Of a stretch of 64,000 nucleotides of DNA, positions 31,568 to 41,397 are shown piece after piece. The stretch spans positions 310,001 to 374,000 of the forward strand of contig CAVVVF010000001.1 of NCBI GenBank assembly GCA_963751665.1, read 5' to 3'. A program made the translations under genes and the position numbers. The notes under the pieces were generated by a model, which saw only the letters and a program-made list of their open reading frames with translations, was not told the DNA's origin and did not search any database. The stretch is from AC-69 sp963751665 (GTDB lineage: Bacteria; Actinomycetota; UBA4738; HRBIN12). Numbering within the stretch: the first letter of the stretch is position 1; every line of letters starts with the position of its first letter.

Positions 31568-33214
31568 GTGCAGAAAGAGCCGAAGTTCGTCTTCGTCACC
31601 GGCGGGGTCGCCTCGGGCCTCGGCAAGGGCATCACCACCGCCTCGCTCGGCCGCCTGTTCAAGTCCCGCGGCCTGCCGCGTCGCCCTCCAGAAGCTCGAC
31701 CCGTACGTCAACGTCGACCCGGGCACCATGAACCCGTTCGAGCACGGCGAGGTGTTCGTGCTGGACGACGGGGCCGAGACCGACCTGGACCTCGGCCACT
31801 ACGAACGGTTCACCGACGAGAACCTGCACCGCGGGATCCAACGTCACCACCGGCGCCGTCTACTCCGCGGTCATCCAGAAGGAGCGCCGGGGCGACTACC
31901 TGGGCAAGACCGTGCAGGTCATCCCGCACATCACCGACGAGATCAAGGAGCGGATCCGGTCGCTACGCCACGGCCGAGAACGCCGACCTGTTGATCGTCG
32001 AGGTCGGCGGCACGGTCGGCGACATCGAGAGCCTTCCGTTCCTGGAGGCCATCCGCCAGCTCCGGAACGAGGTCGGGCGGGACCGCTGCGCGTTCGTCCA
32101 CGTCTCGCTGATGCCGTTCATCGGCCCCACCGGCGAGCTGAAGACCAAGCCCACGCAGCACTCGGTGAAGGAGCTGCGTTCGCTCGGCCTCCAGCCCGAC
32201 GTGATCGTGTGCCGCTCCGACCGGCCCATCGGGCGCCACCTGAAGGAGAAGATCTCCCTTCTCTGCGACGTGCCGATGTCTGGCGTGATCTCCGCGCCGG
32301 ACGCCGACTCCATCTACCGCGTCCCGCCACTCCTTCGTCAGGAGGGGCTGGACCGCGAGCTGGCGAACCATCTGCGGATCGACGCGGAGCCGGACTTCTC
32401 CGAGTGGAACGCCCTGGTCGAGCGGATCGACGCGGCGACCGACCCCGTCGTCGATCGCCATCGTCGGGAAGTACGTGAACCTCCGCGACGCCTACCTGTC
32501 GGTGATCGAGGCCCTTCGCCACGGGGGGTTCCACCACGGCGCGCGGGTGGACATCACGTGGGTCGTCCTCGGACGAGCTCGACCAGGCCGACGCCGCCAC
32601 CGTCCTGGCGGGCGATCGACGGCATCGTGGTCCCCGGTGGGTTCGGGTGGCGCGGCATCGAGGGGAAGCTCGAGGCCATCCACTACGCGCGGGAGAGCGG
32701 CGTGCCGTTCCTTGGCCTGTGCCTCGGCTTGCAATGCGCGGTCATCGAGTACGCGCGCAACGTGTGCGGGCTGGAGGGCGCCAACTCCTCGGAGTTCGAT
32801 CCGGCCACGCCGCACCCGGTGATCGACCTGCTGCCCGAGCAGAAGAACGTGACCGACCTCGGCGGGTCAATGCGCCTGGGGGCGCAGCCCTGCCACCTGG
32901 TGCCGGGCACCCGGGCCGCGGCGGCCTACGGTGAGCAGGTGGTGTACGAGCGGCACCGGCATCGCTACGAGGTGAACCCGGTCTACCACCAGATCCTCTC
33001 GGAGCACGGGCTGGTGTTCTCGGGCCTCTCGCCCGACGGCCGATTGGTCGAGATCATCGAGCTGCCCGACCATCCGTTCTTCATGGGGGGGCAGTTCCAT
33101 CCGGAGCTTCGATCCCGGCCCACCCGCCCGCACCCGCTGTTCCGCGAGTTCGTGGGGGCGGCGCACGCCCGTCGCACGGCATCGGCGGGGCGCCCCGTCC
33201 CCGTCTCCGGCTGA
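31568..33214 (+). CDS. pyrG: CTP synthase (six frameshifts)
   Basis: PyrG aminates UTP to CTP using glutamine. The corrected product is about 547 residues. The synthase domain begins KFVFVTGGVASGLGKGITTASLGRL, continues VNVDPGTMNPFEHGEVFVLDDG, YLGKTVQVIPHITDEIKERI and LIVEVGGTVGDIESLPF. The glutaminase domain has PGGFGWRGIEGK, the nucleophile in PFLGLCLGLQCAVIEYARN and the final HPEL. Each step between these pieces needs one base removed: near 31676, 31836, 31962, 32450, 32564 and 32611. All pieces are collinear and all catalytic residues are present, so the gene is probably intact in the organism. Followed by a nudix gene as in other actinobacteria. Confidence 0.95.
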   Translation: MQKEPKFVFVTGGVASGLGKGITTASLGRLFKSRGLPRRPPEARPVRQRRPGHHEPVRARRGVRAGRRGRDRPGPRPLRTVHRREPAPRDPTSPPAPSTPRSSRRSAGATTWARPCRSSRTSPTRSRSGSGRYATAENADLLIVEVGGTVGDIESLPFLEAIRQLRNEVGRDRCAFVHVSLMPFIGPTGELKTKPTQHSVKELRSLGLQPDVIVCRSDRPIGRHLKEKISLLCDVPMSGVISAPDADSIYRVPPLLRQEGLDRELANHLRIDAEPDFSEWNALVERIDAATDPVVDRHRREVREPPRRLPVGDRGPSPRGVPPRRAGGHHVGRPRTSSTRPTPPPSWRAIDGIVVPGGFGWRGIEGKLEAIHYARESGVPFLGLCLGLQCAVIEYARNVCGLEGANSSEFDPATPHPVIDLLPEQKNVTDLGGSMRLGAQPCHLVPGTRAAAAYGEQVVYERHRHRYEVNPVYHQILSEHGLVFSGLSPDGRLVEIIELPDHPFFMGGQFHPELRSRPTRPHPLFREFVGAAHARRTASAGRPVPVSG

Positions 33215-33221
33215 CGGGCCC

Positions 33222-33733
33222 GTGGAGCCGCGGTCCGCGAGGGAGGCCTTTGCGGGCCGGCTGATCCGGGTCCAGGTCGAGTCCTGGGACGGCCACGACT
33301 TCGAGGTGGTCCGCCATCCCGGAGCCGCGGCGGTCCTGCCGGTGACGCCGGGAGGTGACGTGCTCCTGGTGCGACAGTTCCGCCCCGCCATCCGCAGGAA
33401 GCTCCTCGAGATCCCGGCCGGCGTCCTCGACGTGGACGGGGAGGACGCCGCTCGCCTGTGCGGCTCGAGAGCTGTTCGAGGAGACGGGCTACCGGCACAC
33501 ATCGCTCGAGTTCCTGGGGGGCATCTACACCTCGGCGGGATTCGCCGACGAGTACATCCACCTGTTCGTGGGCGCAGACGGCCTCCAAGCAGGAGGGATC
33601 CCCCGAAGACGGGATCGAGTTGCTGCGCAAGCCGTTCGACGAGATGGTCGACGCGGCTCGGGCCGGACGCGTGCGTGACGCGAAGACCGCGGTGGCGCTG
33701 CTTCTCGCCGCGGCGAGAGGATCCCCGGGGTGA
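33222..33733 (+). CDS. Nudix hydrolase, ADP-ribose pyrophosphatase type (two frameshifts)
   Basis: About 169 residues. The N-terminal strand VESWDGHDFEVVRHPGAAAVLPVT, then GDVLLVRQFRPAIRRKLLEIPAG, and a Nudix box assembled across the first shift (near 33467) as AARELFEETGYRHTSLEFLGG. The second shift is near 33583. The proline-rich RQFRPA/EIPAG signature is typical of NudF-like ADP-ribose pyrophosphatases (Rv1700 in M. tuberculosis). It starts 8 bases after pyrG, likely the same operon. Confidence 0.88.
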
Positions 33734-33809
33734 GCCGCCCGCTGCCGGGGCGGCCCTTCGGGGTCGGGTACGCTTCTGGACGCATCCTGGCCAGGAGAGG
33801 GAGCCGAAC

Positions 33810-34935
33810 GTGATCGTCGGGATCCCGAGAGAGGTCAAGGACAACGAGTTCCGGGTGGCGGCCACACCCGAAGGGGTCCGCGAGCTCACGAGGGCGGGCC
33901 ACGAGGTGGTCGTGGAGGCGGGCGCCGGCACGGGCTCAGCCCTCCCAAACGAGCGGTTCGCGGCTGCCGGCGCCGAGATCCTGCCCGACGCCGGCGCGGT
34001 CTTCGACGCTTCGGACATGATCCTGAAGGTCAAGGAGCCCCAGCCGCAGGAGTACGAGCGGTTCCGGGAGGGCCAGATCCTGTTCACGTACCTCCACCTC
34101 GCGGCGGACAAGCGCCTGACCGAGTTCCTCATGGAGCGAAAGGTGGCGTCCGTGGCCTACGAGACCGTCCAGCTCGAGGACGGCCGCCTTCCGCTCCTCG
34201 CCCCGATGAGCGAGATCGCCGGGCGGATGGCCCCGCACGTCGGTGCGAACTTCCTGGAGCGGCCGTACGGGGGCCGCGGGGTGCTGATGGGCGGCGTTTC
34301 CGGCGTCGCCCCCGCCCGGGTCCTGGTGCTCGGCGCTGGGATGGCCGGGCTGAACGCGGCGTGGATCGCCGCCGGCATGGAGGCGGAGGTCGTCGTGCTG
34401 GACAGGAACGTGGACCGCCTGCGGTTCGTCGATCAGGTCCAGCGGGGCCGGATCCAGACCGTGATGAGCAGCGTGCTCGCCATCGAGCGAGCTCGTGCCG
34501 GAGGCCGACCTGGTGATCGGCGCGGTGCTCGTGCCGGGAGCCCGGGCGCCGAAGCTCGTCACCGAGGACATGGTGCGGACCATGCGGCCCGGCGCCGTGA
34601 TCGTGGACATCTCGATCGACCAGGGGGGCTGCGTGGAGACCGCCCACATGACCACCCACTCCGATCCGGTGTACGTCGTGCACGACGTGGTCCACTACTG
34701 CGTGGGCAACATGCCGGGAGCCGTCCCGCGCACCTCCACCTACGCGCTCACGAACGTCACGCTCCTGTACGCGCTCGAGATCGCGGCGAACGGGCTGGAG
34801 GAGGCCGTCAGGCGCGATCGCGCGCTGGCGCACGGCGTGAACGTGTACGCGGGACAGGTGACGAACCAGGGCGTGGCCGAGGCGCACGGCCTTGCGTTCG
34901 TGCCGCTCGATAGCCTCGTCGACGGCTTGTCCTAG
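33810..34935 (+). CDS. ald: Alanine dehydrogenase (one frameshift)
   Basis: About 374 residues. It oxidises L-alanine to pyruvate and ammonia with NAD. It starts IVGIPREVKDNEFRVAATPEGV, and has KVKEPQ, PLLAPMSEIAGRMA (the catalytic histidine/lysine region), the NAD-binding LVLGAGMAGLNAAWIA and, after an extra base near 34487, EADLVIGAVLVPGARAPKLV and VDISIDQGGCVET. The GTG start follows CAGGAGAGGGAG. The order pyrG-nudix-ald-xerD is common in actinobacteria. Confidence 0.94.
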
Positions 34936-34957
34936 AGGCGCGCGCCGGAGGAGGCAA

Positions 34958-35911
34958 GTGGCTCAGGTCGTGTCGACCCAGATCGAGCGGTTCCTGGATC
35001 ACCTGTCGGTGGAACGGGGGCTGTCCGGGAACACGGTCTCGGCGTACCGGCGGGACCTGGCGCGCTACGCGTCGTTCCTCGCCTCCCGAGGCGTCCGCGA
35101 CGCCCGGGCCGTGGACGACGCCGCGGTGGCGGGATTCGTGGCCCGGCTGTCCTCGTCGACCCACCACGAGGGGGAGCCCTACCGAGCCACCTCGGTGGTC
35201 CGGGCCCTGTCGTCGGTGCGGTCCTTCCACCGGTTCATGATGCGAGAGGGCCGGGCCGATCGGGACCCCTCGGCGGGCGTGGTCCGGCCGAAGCTCCCCC
35301 GATCGCTTCCTCGCCCACTCTCGGTCGAGGACGTCCAGCGGCTCCTGGCGTCGCCGCCCGACGGCACGCCTGCCGGCCTCCGGGACCGCGCGGTGCTGGA
35401 GACCCTGTACGGGGCGGGCCTTCGGGTGACCGAGCTCGTCGGCCTCGACGTGGACGACCTGGAGATGGAGGAGGGGAGCGTCCGGGTGCTGGGCAAGGGC
35501 AGCAAGGAGCGGGACGTGCCGCTCGGGCGGTACGCCCGAGCGGCACTGGCCGCCTACCTCACCCTCGGGCGCCCCGCACTGGCCACGGCCCGATCGCGCT
35601 CCGCGCTGTTCCTGAACCAGCGCGGCGGCCGGCTGACTCGCCAGGGCTGCGCCAAGGTCCTGGCGGCCCACGTGCGGCGGGCCGGCATCGGCAAGCGGGT
35701 GACGCCGCACACGCTCCGGCATACCTTCGCCACCCACCTGCTGGAGGGTGGGGCCGACGTCAGGGTGGTGCAGGAGCTCCTGGGCCACGCCAGCGTCGCC
35801 ACGACGCAGATCTATACCCTGGTCACCAAGGAGCATCTTCGCGAGGTGTACTTCACGGCACATCCACGGGCCCGGCGGACCGGGGCCGTCGCGAGGGGGG
35901 ACCGCGCGTGA
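34958..35911 (+). CDS. xerD: Site-specific tyrosine recombinase XerD/XerC type
   Basis: A 317-residue recombinase that resolves chromosome dimers. It has an N-terminal SAM-like DNA-binding domain (IERFLDHLSVERGLSGNTVSAYRRDL) and a C-terminal catalytic domain with the active-site Arg in GAGLRVTELVGL, a lysine turn in LGKGSKERDVPL, HTLRHTFATHLL (His-x-x-Arg), LLGHAS and the nucleophile Tyr in TTQIYT. A GGAGGAGG box precedes GTG 34958. It is in its conserved place after ald, so it is the housekeeping XerD rather than a mobile-element integrase. Confidence 0.93.
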   Translation: MAQVVSTQIERFLDHLSVERGLSGNTVSAYRRDLARYASFLASRGVRDARAVDDAAVAGFVARLSSSTHHEGEPYRATSVVRALSSVRSFHRFMMREGRADRDPSAGVVRPKLPRSLPRPLSVEDVQRLLASPPDGTPAGLRDRAVLETLYGAGLRVTELVGLDVDDLEMEEGSVRVLGKGSKERDVPLGRYARAALAAYLTLGRPALATARSRSALFLNQRGGRLTRQGCAKVLAAHVRRAGIGKRVTPHTLRHTFATHLLEGGADVRVVQELLGHASVATTQIYTLVTKEHLREVYFTAHPRARRTGAVARGDRA

Positions 35912-36264
35912 TCGACGAGACGCGGATGGCCGACCTTCGGGTCGTCCTTGACGAGCACCGCGACAACCTGCGGAAGGAGATCGTGGAGCTCGGCGGCAAC
36001 CCCGACTCGGACGACGTCGAGATCGACGTGGAGCGAGGCTTCGCCGACAGCGCGCACAGCACGGCCGAGCGGGCCCGGCTGCTGTCGGTGATGAAGGCGC
36101 TGCGCTCGAACCTGCGCGACGTGAACCGGGCCGTGACCAAGATGGAGCTCGGGACGTACGGGACCTGTGAGTCGTGCGGCCAGCCCATCTCGGTCGAACG
36201 CCTGGAGGCCCTGCCGTGGGCCATCCTGTGCATCGACTGCAAGCATCGGGGCGAGGGCCGGTGA
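35908..36264 (+). CDS. DksA/TraR-type C4 zinc-finger protein
   Basis: A 118-residue protein with a helical N-terminal half (ETRMADLRVVLDEHRDNLRKEIVELGG) and a C-terminal four-cysteine finger CESCGQ...CIDCKH. DksA relatives bind the RNA polymerase secondary channel, but actinobacterial members often lack the acidic tip and their role is less clear. The GTG overlaps the xerD stop. Confidence 0.85.
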   Translation: MIDETRMADLRVVLDEHRDNLRKEIVELGGNPDSDDVEIDVERGFADSAHSTAERARLLSVMKALRSNLRDVNRAVTKMELGTYGTCESCGQPISVERLEALPWAILCIDCKHRGEGR

Positions 36265-36271
36265 CCGGTCC

Positions 36272-37452
36272 GTGACCACGGCCGGTCCCCAGGGTCCTGA
36301 TCGTCGTGTGCGATTCCTTCGGCGTGGGAGACGCTCCCGACGCCGAGGCCTACGGCGACGAGGGCTCGGATACCCTCGGCAACTGCTCTCGAGCGGTGGG
36401 CGGGATCCACGCCCCGAACTTCGAGCGGCTGGGGCTCGGCCTGCTCACCGCGATCGAGGGCATGGCTCCGCGGGCCGGGCCGGGGACCGCCCACGGCCGG
36501 CTCACCGAGCGCTCGGCCGGCAAGGACACGACCACGGGCCACTGGGAGATGTGCGGCATCGTGCTCGAGCGCCCGTTCCCGCTGTATCCGAAGGGCTTCC
36601 CACCGGAGGTCATCGAGCCGTTCGAGGAGGAGATCGGCCGGAAGGTGCTGGGCAACAAGCCGGCGTCGGGGACCGAGATCATCGAGGAGCTCGGCGAGGA
36701 GCACATTCGCACGGGCCGCCCGATCGTGTACACGAGCGGCGACTCGGTGTTCCAGATCGCCGCGCACAAGGACGTCGTCCCGCTCCCCACCCTGTACCAG
36801 TGGTGCCGCGTGCGCGCGGCGCATCCTCACCGGCGAACACAACGTGGGCCGGGTCATCGCCCGGCCGTTCACCGGGACGCCCGGCCACTTCACCCGAACC
36901 CCCGAGCGGCGTGACTTCTCGGTGCCGCCCCCCGGGAGGACCGTCCTGGACTTCTGCCGCGACGGCGGGGTCGGCGTGTACGGCGTCGGGAAGATCCAGG
37001 ACATCTTCGCCGGCCAGGGGATGACCGAGGCTCGCTACTCCGACTCCAACGACCATGGCGTCGACATCACGCTCGAGTACCTGGGCCGGCCCTCGCCGGC
37101 CCTCGTGTTCACGAATCTCGTGGACTTCGACAGCAAGTACGGCCATCGAAACGATCCGGCGGGCTACGCCGCGTGCATCGAGGCCCTCGACCCTCGCCTG
37201 GCCGAGCTGGAGGCGGCCCTGGACGGCGGGGTGATGTTCCTCACCGGGGACCACGGGTGCGACCCCACCACCCCGCCGACGGACCATTCCCGGGAGCGCA
37301 CGCCGCTCCTCGCGGCCGGCGTGCCGGACGGCCCCGTCGACCTGGGGGCCCGCCCGACGTTCGCCGACCTGGGCGCGACGGTCGCCGACCTCCTGGCCGT
37401 CAAGACCGAGGGCCTGGCGGGGGAGAGCTTCGCCCCGGAGATCGGGCTGTGA
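36272..37452 (+). CDS. deoB: Phosphopentomutase (two frameshifts)
   Basis: About 392 residues. DeoB interconverts (deoxy)ribose 1- and 5-phosphates. The alkaline-phosphatase-fold metal sites are visible: VVCDSFGVGDAPDAEAYGDEG, KDTTTGHWEMCG, TSGDSVFQIAAHKD, VFTNLVDFDSKYGHRND and GDHGCDPTTPPTDHSRE. An extra base near 36291 is needed to join GTG 36272 (MTTAGP) to RVLIVVCDS. Another near 36815 lies after LYQWCR. It is followed by a pyrimidine-nucleoside phosphorylase, giving a nucleoside-salvage pair. Confidence 0.93.
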
Positions 37453-37585
37453 GAGGCATCGATCGATCCTTGTCTCGACCGAAGGTTGACGGTTCGCCGG
37501 CCGGTGCTCCGCCGGGTCTGCACGAGCCTCGAGGTGAGGTCGATGGTTGTCTGGCCCGGCGCTACAAGGCCAAGGCGACCACGTC
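37453..37585 (+). promoter_or_regulatory. deoB-deoA gap
   Basis: 133 bases without a credible gene. TTGACG at 37487-37492 could serve as a -35 box, but no convincing -10 follows; no operator or repeat is evident. Confidence 0.3.
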
Positions 37586-38905
37586 GTGACGGTGAAAGAC
37601 CCTCGAGACGTGCTCGCCGCCAAGCGGGACGGCAGGCGCCTGGACCCGGAGGACCTGGCGGGCTTCGTCTCGGGGTTCGCCCGGGGCGAGATCCCCGACT
37701 ACCAGGCCGCTGCGTTCCTGATGGCCGCGTTCATCCGGGGGCTGGACCCGGGCGAGACGTTGGCCCTCACCAGGGCCATGGTGGAATCGGGCCGGACCGT
37801 GGCGCTCACCGGGCTGTCCCGCCCCACGGTGGACAAGCACTCGACCGGGGGCGTGGCCGACGGCGTGACCCTGGCCTTCGTCCCGCTCGCGGCATCGCTC
37901 GGCCTGGCGGTGGCCAAGCTCTCCGGCAGGGGGCTGGGCCACACCGGCGGCACCCTGGACAAGCTCGAGTCCATCCCGGGCCTTCGCACCGACCTGTCGC
38001 CCGAGGAGCTCGTGGCCCAGGTGGAGCGAGGTGGGGTGCGCCGTGGCCGCGCAGACCCACGACATCGTCCCCGCCGACGGCGCCCTGTACGCGCTCCGCG
38101 ACGCCACGGCCACCGTGCCCTCCATCCCGCTCATCGCGGCGAGCGTCATGTCGAAGAAGCTCGCCGTGGAGACCGAGCTCATCCTGCTCGACGTGAAGGC
38201 CGGCAGCGGGGCGTTCATGAAGACGCCGGAGGATGCCCGGGCCTTGGCCGAGACCTGCACCGCGCTGGCCGCCGATTGGGGGAGGCAGTGCCGGGCCGCG
38301 GTGACCGACATGTCCCAGCCTCTCGGCGAGGCCATCGGCAACGCCCTCGACATCGCGGAGGCCGTGTCGCTCCTCTCGGGAGGAACGCGGGGCCGCCTGC
38401 GGGATCTCTCCGTGCTGTTCGCCGGTGAGGCGCTGTCGCGCCTCACCGGCGTCGGCATGGGAGAGGGCCGCAGCGCCGCGGCGGCGGCCTTGGACTCGGG
38501 GAAGGCCCTCGAGGCGTTCCGGCGTCATGGTGGAGGCGCAGGGCGGCGACCCACGGGTCGTCGACGACCCGTGGGCCGTGCTCCCGGTGGCCCCGGTGCG
38601 CCGGCCCATCGAGGCCGACCGCACCGGCCACCTGGCCGCGGTGGACGCGGAGGCCTTGGGGCGGGCCAGCACCGACCTCGGAGCGGGGCGGAAGAGGAAG
38701 GGTGAGCCGATCGATCCGGCGGTCGGTATCGTGTTCCGGCCCAAGATCGGGGACCGGCTCGAGACGGGGGAGGAGATCGGGACGATCCACGCGCGGGACG
38801 AGGCCGCGGCGAGCGGGTGCGCTCCCCGCGTGCTGTCGGCGCTCACGGTGAGCCGAGGAGCCGGTCGAGCCTCCACCGCTCGTCCACGGCTGGTACGGCG
38901 GCTGA
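37586..38905 (+). CDS. deoA: Thymidine / pyrimidine-nucleoside phosphorylase (three frameshifts)
   Basis: About 438 residues after removing bases near 38032, 38528 and 38856. The phosphate and nucleoside sites appear as DKHSTGGVADGVTLAFVPLAASLGL, SGRGLGHTGGTLDKLESIPG and, after the first shift, SVMSKKLAVETELILLDVKAGSGAFM. A C-terminal domain (FRPKIGDRLETGEEIGTIHA) closes the protein. It cleaves thymidine and uridine with phosphate; deoA versus pdp cannot be separated by eye. It lies beside deoB. Confidence 0.92.
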
Positions 38906-38928
38906 GGATCGGGAGGTCGGAGCCTGCC

Positions 38929-39577
38929 GTGGACAGCCTAAGTTCGCCCTCTACCTCCTCGTCGCTCTCGTGCCCGAGCCTGGTGCTCCACGAGTACGGG
39001 CACGCACTCGGCCGCCGACCGACTGGGCGACCCGAGCCCTCGGCGGTGGGGGAGGCTCACGCTCGACCCACGGCCGCTGATCGACCCCTTCGGGACCATC
39101 ATCCTGCCCGGGCTGGCCCTGATCCTGGTCGCGGCCAACGCCGGCTTCGTCATCCCGGTGTTCGCCTACGCAAAACCCATGCCACTCGACCCGAGGTACC
39201 TTCGCAACCCGAAGCGGGACTCGCTGATCGTCGTCCTCTCGGGCCTGGGAGCGAACCTTGTGCTGGCGGCCGTCGCCGGGATCGCGCTTCGGTTCGGCCT
39301 GGCCGGTGAGGCCGCGACTTTCGCCTACGCCTGGCTCCTGGTGAACGTGTACATGTTCGTGATCCAGCTCATGCCCGTGCCGGGCCTGGACGGCTCGAAG
39401 CTGCTGGCCCGGGTACTGTCGCCGCGGGCGCGGGAGGTCTACCAGAGCCTGGACCAGTACATCGTCCTGTTCATGCTGGTCGATCTTCTTCCTGCTCGGG
39501 CGGCCCGTTCCTCAGCATCGTGAACGGCCTGTTCCGGCGCGGTCTGCACGGTCGTGGCCGGCGCCGCGAACTGCTGA
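38929..39577 (+). CDS. Site-2-protease-like M50 membrane metalloprotease (several frameshifts)
   Basis: About 214 residues, polytopic. One base is missing near 38941 and single extra bases occur near 38975, 39010, 39482, 39498 and 39538. The corrected protein has the zinc motif HEYGH in LVLHEYGHALAADRLGD, then RPLIDPFGTIILPGL and the third zinc-site segment QLMPVPGLDGSKLLARVL. This compact group (M50B, the RV2869c-independent 'site-2 protease family' type) is common in actinobacteria and has no known substrate. A genuinely dead copy is possible, but the conserved motifs argue for consensus errors. Confidence 0.8.
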
Positions 39578-39629
39578 TCCTTCCCGGGAGCCGGCCGGTC
39601 GCCGCGCTATCATCGCCGACATCGACACG

Positions 39630-40615
39630 ATGGCTCCTTCCACGTCGCCCCCGGACACCACGCGCAGGGCCAGGGTCCTGACGGGCTATCGGCCGACCGG
39701 TCCCCTCCACGTCGGGCACTGGTTCGGCAACATCCTCAACATGCGGAAGCTCCAGGACGAGCACGACGCGTTCTTCTTCGTCGCGGACTGGCACATGCTC
39801 ACGACGGACTACGACCGGACCGAGCTGCTTGCCGGAACGGGTCCGGGGCCTGGTGCTCGACTGGCTGGCAGCCGGGATCGATCCGGCGAAGGCCACGGTC
39901 TACCGCCAGTCCGAGGTTCCGGAGGTCGCCGAGCTGGCCCTGCTCCTCGGCATGATCACGCCGCTCGGGTGGCTGGAGCGCGTGCCCACGTACAAGGAGC
40001 GCCTCCGCGACCTGGCCGAGCGCGACATCGCGAACTACGGGCTCCTCGGATACCCGGTGCTTCAGACCGTGGACATCACGATCGTGAAGGGCGAGCTGGT
40101 GCCGGTGGGGGAGGACCAGGTGTCGCACCTGGAGATCTCCCGGGAGATCGTCCGCCGGTTCAACCGGCTGTACGGCCCCGTGCTGGTGGAGCCCCAGCCG
40201 CTGCTCTCCGAGGCGCCCCTCATCCCCGGGCTCCGACGGCCGGAAGATGTCGAAGTCGCTGGACAACTTCATCGGCGTCCGCGACGAACCGGACGACATC
40301 CGAGCCAAGGTGCGGACCTTCATCACCGACCCCAAGAAGATCCGCCTGGGCGACCCGGGACGGCCCGAGATCTGCCCCATCTTCACGCTGCAGAGGCTGT
40401 TCTCGCGCCGGACACGCGTGGCGTGGATCGACGAGAACTGCCGCTCCGGCGCGCTGGGATGCGTCGAGGACAAGATGGACCTGGCCGACCGGATCGTCGA
40501 GTACTACCGCCCGTTCCGGGAGCGGCGCGCGGAGCTCGAGCGGACGCCGGAGATCGTGGACGAGGTCCTTGCCGAGGGCGCGGCGAAGGTCCGGCCGGTG
40601 GTGAGGACACGATGA
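39630..40615 (+). CDS. trpS: Tryptophan--tRNA ligase (two frameshifts)
   Basis: About 327 residues, a class I synthetase. LTGYRPTGPLHVGHWFGNI holds the HIGH-type HVGH. After an extra base near 39835 come VYRQSEVPEVAELALLLGMITPLGWLERVPTYKE and YGLLGYPVLQTVDITIVKGELVPVGEDQVSHLEISREI. After another near 40231, KMSKSLDNFIG. TATCAT at 39608-39613 is 16 bases before the ATG. The stop overlaps the first possible scpA start (ATGA). Confidence 0.95.
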
Positions 40616-41397
40616 AGGCCGTCCGACGAGGCGATGAACCTGGCATGAGCGACGAACGGACCGAGCCGGCGGGCAGCTTCGCCGTCGAGCTGCCGGTGTT
40701 CGCGGGGCCGTTCCGGCTCCTCGCGGACCTGATCTTGGAGCAGAAGGTCGACGTGTGCGACGTCTCGGTGGGAAGCGTCACCGACCTGTACCTCTCGTAC
40801 TCGAAGCAGGCCGACAACTGGACCCTGGAGGAGGCGACGTGGTTCCTGGCGGTCTGCGCCGTCCTGCTGGAGCTGAAGGTCGGCCGGCTGATGCCGCGGC
40901 CGGAGGTCCTGGACGAGGAGGACATGCTGGGCGCCTCGCCCGACCTCGCGTACGCGCGGAGCCTGGAGCTCGCGGCCATCCGCCAGGTGGCCGGCGAGCT
41001 GGCCCGGCGGATGGAGGAGGAGGCGCTCCACTACACCCGGGACGCCGGCCCGCCGCCGGAGTTCGCCCACCTGTACCCGGACGTGCTCGAGCGGGTCTCG
41101 GCCCAGGACCTGGCGCGGATGGCCGCCGAGCTGCTCCGGCCGCCGCCGTCCCTCGACCTGTATCACGTCACGCCCATCCGGTACTCGATGGAGGACGCCG
41201 TGAGCGCCGTGACCGACGCGCCTTGGGCGGCTGGGGAGGGCCGGTTCCGCGACCTGGTGGCCGACTGCGAGGAGCGGATCCACGTGGTGGTCCGGTTCCT
41301 CGCCCTGCTCGAGCTGTACCGGGAGGGCAAGGTCGGGCTGGCCCAGGCGGAGACGTTCGGCGAGATCGACGTCGAGTGGCGAGGCGACGAGGGATGA
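40612..41397 (+). CDS. scpA: Segregation and condensation protein A
   Basis: A 261-residue kleisin of the SMC-ScpAB condensin, intact. It has the N-terminal kleisin helix region VFAGPFRLLADLILEQKVDVCDVSVGSVTDLYL, an acidic linker and the C-terminal winged helix (RFLALLELYREGKVGLAQAETFGEIDV). The start is taken at the ATG that overlaps the trpS stop; a second ATG at 40645 is equally possible. The parA gene that commonly precedes scpA is absent here. Confidence 0.93.
   Translation: MKAVRRGDEPGMSDERTEPAGSFAVELPVFAGPFRLLADLILEQKVDVCDVSVGSVTDLYLSYSKQADNWTLEEATWFLAVCAVLLELKVGRLMPRPEVLDEEDMLGASPDLAYARSLELAAIRQVAGELARRMEEEALHYTRDAGPPPEFAHLYPDVLERVSAQDLARMAAELLRPPPSLDLYHVTPIRYSMEDAVSAVTDAPWAAGEGRFRDLVADCEERIHVVVRFLALLELYREGKVGLAQAETFGEIDVEWRGDEG

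Noticed and set aside
34958..35911. XerD-like recombinase as an integrase of a mobile element
   Set aside because: It lies in the conserved ald-xerD-dksA-like order with no att repeats, tRNA target or cargo genes around.
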